6,696 nt of DNA. Source: JBDKGV01 sp039798005. Its GTDB lineage: Bacteria; Fibrobacterota; Fibrobacteria; UBA5070. Location: NCBI GenBank assembly GCA_039798005.1, contig JBDKGV010000195.1, positions 1-6,696 on the forward strand, given 5' to 3'. Positions 5,280-6,696 of this stretch are shown here, piece after piece; position 1 is the stretch's first letter, and every line of letters starts with the position of its first letter. The notes beneath the pieces were generated by a model. The model made no database searches. It had not been told where the DNA came from and worked only from the letters and a program-made list of their open reading frames with translations. The position numbers and the translations under genes were made by a program.

Positions 5280-6404
5280 TTACGAGAAGATGTCCTTCAC
5301 CTTGTCGAAGAAGCTCTTTTCCGCGCCGGTCCCCTCTTCACAGGCCTTGAGCTCCTCGAGGAGCTCCTTCTGCTTCGTGGAGAGCTTCTCGGGAACGCGG
5401 ATGCTCACGCGCACCAGCAGATCGCCCTTGCCACGGCCCTGCAGCTCAGGCAAGCCCTTGCCGCGCAGGGCGAAGGTCTTGCCGCTCTGGGTGCCGGCCG
5501 GGATCTTGAGGTCGATCTCGCCTTCGATGGTGGGAATGCGCACCGAACCGCCCAGGACGGCCGTGGTGTAGGGCATGCGCACGTGGCAGGTGAGGTTGGC
5601 GCCTTCGCGGTGGAAGATGTCGTCTTCCTCTTCCGCGATGAGCACGATGAGGTCGCCCCCGGGACCCTTGCGAGGGCCTTTGTTGCCTTCGCCGCGAAGG
5701 GTGAGGTAATTGCCTTCGGCCACGCCCGCGGGGATGTTCACCGACAGGGTGACTTCCTTGCGCTCAAGGCCGGCACCGTCGCAGGTGGGGCACGAGATCT
5801 CGAAGGAGGAGCCCATGCCGTTGCACTTGGGGCAGGTGACCACGTTGATCATCTGGCCGAAGATGGAGTTGGCCACCTGGCGCACCTGGCCCTGGCCACC
5901 GCAGGTGGTGCAGGTCTTCTTCCCCTTGCCGCCGACACCGTCGCAGGAATGGCAGTGGTCCAGGCGCCGCACCTTGATCTTCTTGGTGACGCCCTCGGAG
6001 ATCTCCTTGAGGGTGAGCTTGACCTTGACCTGCAGGTCCTGGCCCTTCTGGGGACCGCCGCGCGAACGACGTCCGCCGCCGAACATGCCACCGAAGGCAT
6101 CGTCGCCGAAGATGTCGCCAAAGCGCGAGAAGATGTCCTCGAACCCGCCCTGGAACCCGCCGCCACCACCCTGGCCGTTCTCGAAGGCCTGGTGCCCGAA
6201 GCGGTCGTACTGGGCGCGCTTCTCGGAGTCGCGCAGCACGTCATAGGCCTCAGCAGCCTCCTTGAAGGCGTCCTCGGCCTTCTTGTCGCCCGGGTTCTTG
6301 TCCGGATGGTACTTGATGGCCATCTTCTTGTAGGCACTCTTGACCTGATCCTCGGTGGCGTCCTTCGGAACCCCAAGCACCTCGTAGAAATCGCGCTTTG
6401 CCAT
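5280..6404 (-). CDS. dnaJ: Chaperone protein DnaJ (Hsp40)
   Basis: A 374-residue type I DnaJ, the cytoplasmic co-chaperone that delivers clients to DnaK and stimulates its ATPase. The J domain (about 4-69) carries the essential HPD at 33-35. The Gly/Phe-rich linker spans about 70-117. The zinc-binding region has all four motifs: CHSCDGVG (151-158), CTTCGGQG (165-172), CPKCNGMG (191-198) and CPTCDGAG (205-212). The C-terminal client-binding domains fill about 215-340. Length is typical. An in-frame GTG at 6413 would add three residues, but AGAGG at 6413-6417 lies 8 bases before the ATG at 6404 and overlaps that GTG, so ATG at 6404 is chosen. It lies 222 bases downstream of dnaK in the same direction; grpE is not between them. 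Nothing is missing or odd in the protein. Confidence 0.97.
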   Translation of the reverse strand: MAKRDFYEVLGVPKDATEDQVKSAYKKMAIKYHPDKNPGDKKAEDAFKEAAEAYDVLRDSEKRAQYDRFGHQAFENGQGGGGGFQGGFEDIFSRFGDIFGDDAFGGMFGGGRRSRGGPQKGQDLQVKVKLTLKEISEGVTKKIKVRRLDHCHSCDGVGGKGKKTCTTCGGQGQVRQVANSIFGQMINVVTCPKCNGMGSSFEISCPTCDGAGLERKEVTLSVNIPAGVAEGNYLTLRGEGNKGPRKGPGGDLIVLIAEEEDDIFHREGANLTCHVRMPYTTAVLGGSVRIPTIEGEIDLKIPAGTQSGKTFALRGKGLPELQGRGKGDLLVRVSIRVPEKLSTKQKELLEELKACEEGTGAEKSFFDKVKDIFS

Positions 6405-6410
6405 CTTTCC

Positions 6411-6418
6411 CACCTCTT
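6411..6418 (-). promoter_or_regulatory. dnaJ ribosome binding site
   Basis: AAGAGGTG on the minus strand differs at one base from the ideal AGGAGGTG and ends 6 bases before the ATG at 6404. It contains the competing in-frame GTG and so decides the start. Confidence 0.75.
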
Positions 6419-6449
6419 TAGACAGAATCCGTCATTTCACCAATGCACG

Positions 6450-6506
6450 AATTCCCGCCAGTCCTTCGAGACGCCGCTGCGCGGCTCCTCAGGACGAACG
6501 GGAATT
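6450..6506 (+). repeat. Palindromic intergenic repeat, full copy 1
   Basis: A nested hairpin between dnaK and dnaJ. The outer stem is AATTCCCG (6450-6457) with CGGGAATT (6499-6506). Inside come GTCCT (6461-6465)/AGGAC (6491-6495), GAG (6468-6470)/CTC (6488-6490) and GCCGC (6473-6477)/GCGGC (6481-6485) around a TGC loop, with small internal loops between. There is no coding potential. The words CTTCGAGACG and CTCCTCAGG recur in copy 2. It looks like a REP-type mobile palindrome rather than a terminator, since no T run follows on either strand. Confidence 0.8.
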
Positions 6507-6525
6507 TCCTCCACAATCACGCGTC

Positions 6526-6549
6526 CCTTCGGTTCCTAAGGACGAACGG
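6526..6549 (+). repeat. Internally deleted copy of the palindromic repeat
   Basis: CCTTCG (6526-6531) is joined directly to an 18-base stretch (6532-6549) that matches 16 of 18 bases of the right arm of copy 1 (6484-6501), including AGGACGAACGG. The central hairpin arms are gone. It looks like a deletion derivative of the full element. Confidence 0.6.
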
Positions 6550-6577
6550 AGAAGAATCAAGCACCGATCCCTTTCAA

Positions 6578-6620
6578 CCGTTCGCCCTGAGGAGGCCCCA
6601 AAGGGGCCGTCTCGAAGGGC
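6578..6620 (-). repeat. Palindromic intergenic repeat, full copy 2 (inverted)
   Basis: Read on the minus strand it shares TTCGAGACG, CTCCTCAGG and GAACGG with copy 1 in the same order. Its pairs are GCCCT (6584-6588)/AGGGC (6616-6620), GAG (6589-6591)/CTC (6611-6613) and GGCCCC (6594-6599)/GGGGCC (6603-6608) around an AAA loop. Where the stem sequence differs from copy 1, both partners differ, so pairing is kept. It begins 6 bases after the dnaK stop and could protect the dnaK mRNA end or slow transcription into dnaJ. Confidence 0.8.
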
Positions 6621-6626
6621 TGTCCT

Positions 6627-6696
6627 TTACTTCTTGTCCTTGCCTTCGTCCACGACCTCGTAGTCGGCCTCGACCGGGCCGTCCTTCTTGGCCTTG
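6627..6696 (-). CDS. dnaK: Chaperone protein DnaK (Hsp70), C-terminal end only
   Basis: The last 22 codons and the TAA stop (6629-6627) of a minus-strand gene that enters from the right edge. The tail reads KAKKDGPVEADYEVVDEGKDKK. This matches the usual acidic DnaK C-terminus with its VVDAEFEEV-like motif, here VEADYEVVDE, which follows the disordered linker after the lid. Its position just upstream of dnaJ in the same direction strongly supports the call. The ATPase and substrate-binding domains and the promoter, including any heat-shock operator, are outside the window. Confidence 0.9.
   Translation of the reverse strand, partial: KAKKDGPVEADYEVVDEGKDKK

Noticed and set aside
6442..6460. 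Sigma-54 (-24/-12) promoter before dnaJ on the minus strand (TGGCGGG ... TGCA)
   Set aside because: The GG and GC elements are separated by 11 bases rather than the required 10, the -24 box is weak, and the bases are explained by the outer stem of the repeat.
5217..6539. Plus-strand open frame of 440 codons covering dnaJ
   Set aside because: It is the antisense shadow of a GC-rich, unmistakable dnaJ gene, with Ala/Leu/Gly-rich low-information composition and no family resemblance.

Overview
The window most likely comes from a Fibrobacterota (Fibrobacter-like) chromosome. This rests on the gene at 368-1195, which fits the TIGR02147/DUF4423 regulator family, best known as a large paralogous set in Fibrobacter. 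The adjoining lipoprotein and secreted LamG-type protein also suit that phylum. No rRNA or tRNA gene is visible, so the phylum call is an inference.

Left part (1-3778): an accessory-looking cell-surface locus. A partial secreted-protein gene runs off the left edge on the minus strand; its start is at 194, with a clear signal peptide and ribosome binding site. A 173-base divergent promoter region (195-367) separates it from a plus-strand set of three genes: a predicted HTH/DUF4423 regulator, a lipoprotein joined to it by an ATGA overlap, and a secreted LamG-like protein that starts 10 bases after the lipoprotein stop. The promoter region holds a perfect TATAAT, a candidate minus-strand promoter, a perfect TTTGTAC/GTACAAA inverted repeat and repeated ACTCAA words. 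The simplest reading is a local regulator controlling a small set of surface proteins, possibly on both sides. A strong intrinsic terminator at 3804-3839 closes the set.

Right part (3838-6696): conserved, more GC-rich genes, all on the minus strand: the dnaK 3' end, dnaJ, and a sigma-54-dependent response regulator (receiver, AAA+, Fis-type HTH). DnaJ is intact, with HPD and all four zinc-binding CXXCXGXG motifs. The regulator has an intact ATPase and GAYTGA loop, but its receiver has several non-consensus active-site positions.

The gaps in the right part contain structured repeats. Between dnaK and dnaJ there are two full palindromic elements in opposite orientation, with paired base changes that preserve the stem, plus an internally deleted derivative. 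Hairpins between dnaJ and the regulator, and at the convergent terminator, share sequence words with these elements, which suggests one dispersed intergenic repeat family. I see no CRISPR array, transposase, prophage or defence gene.
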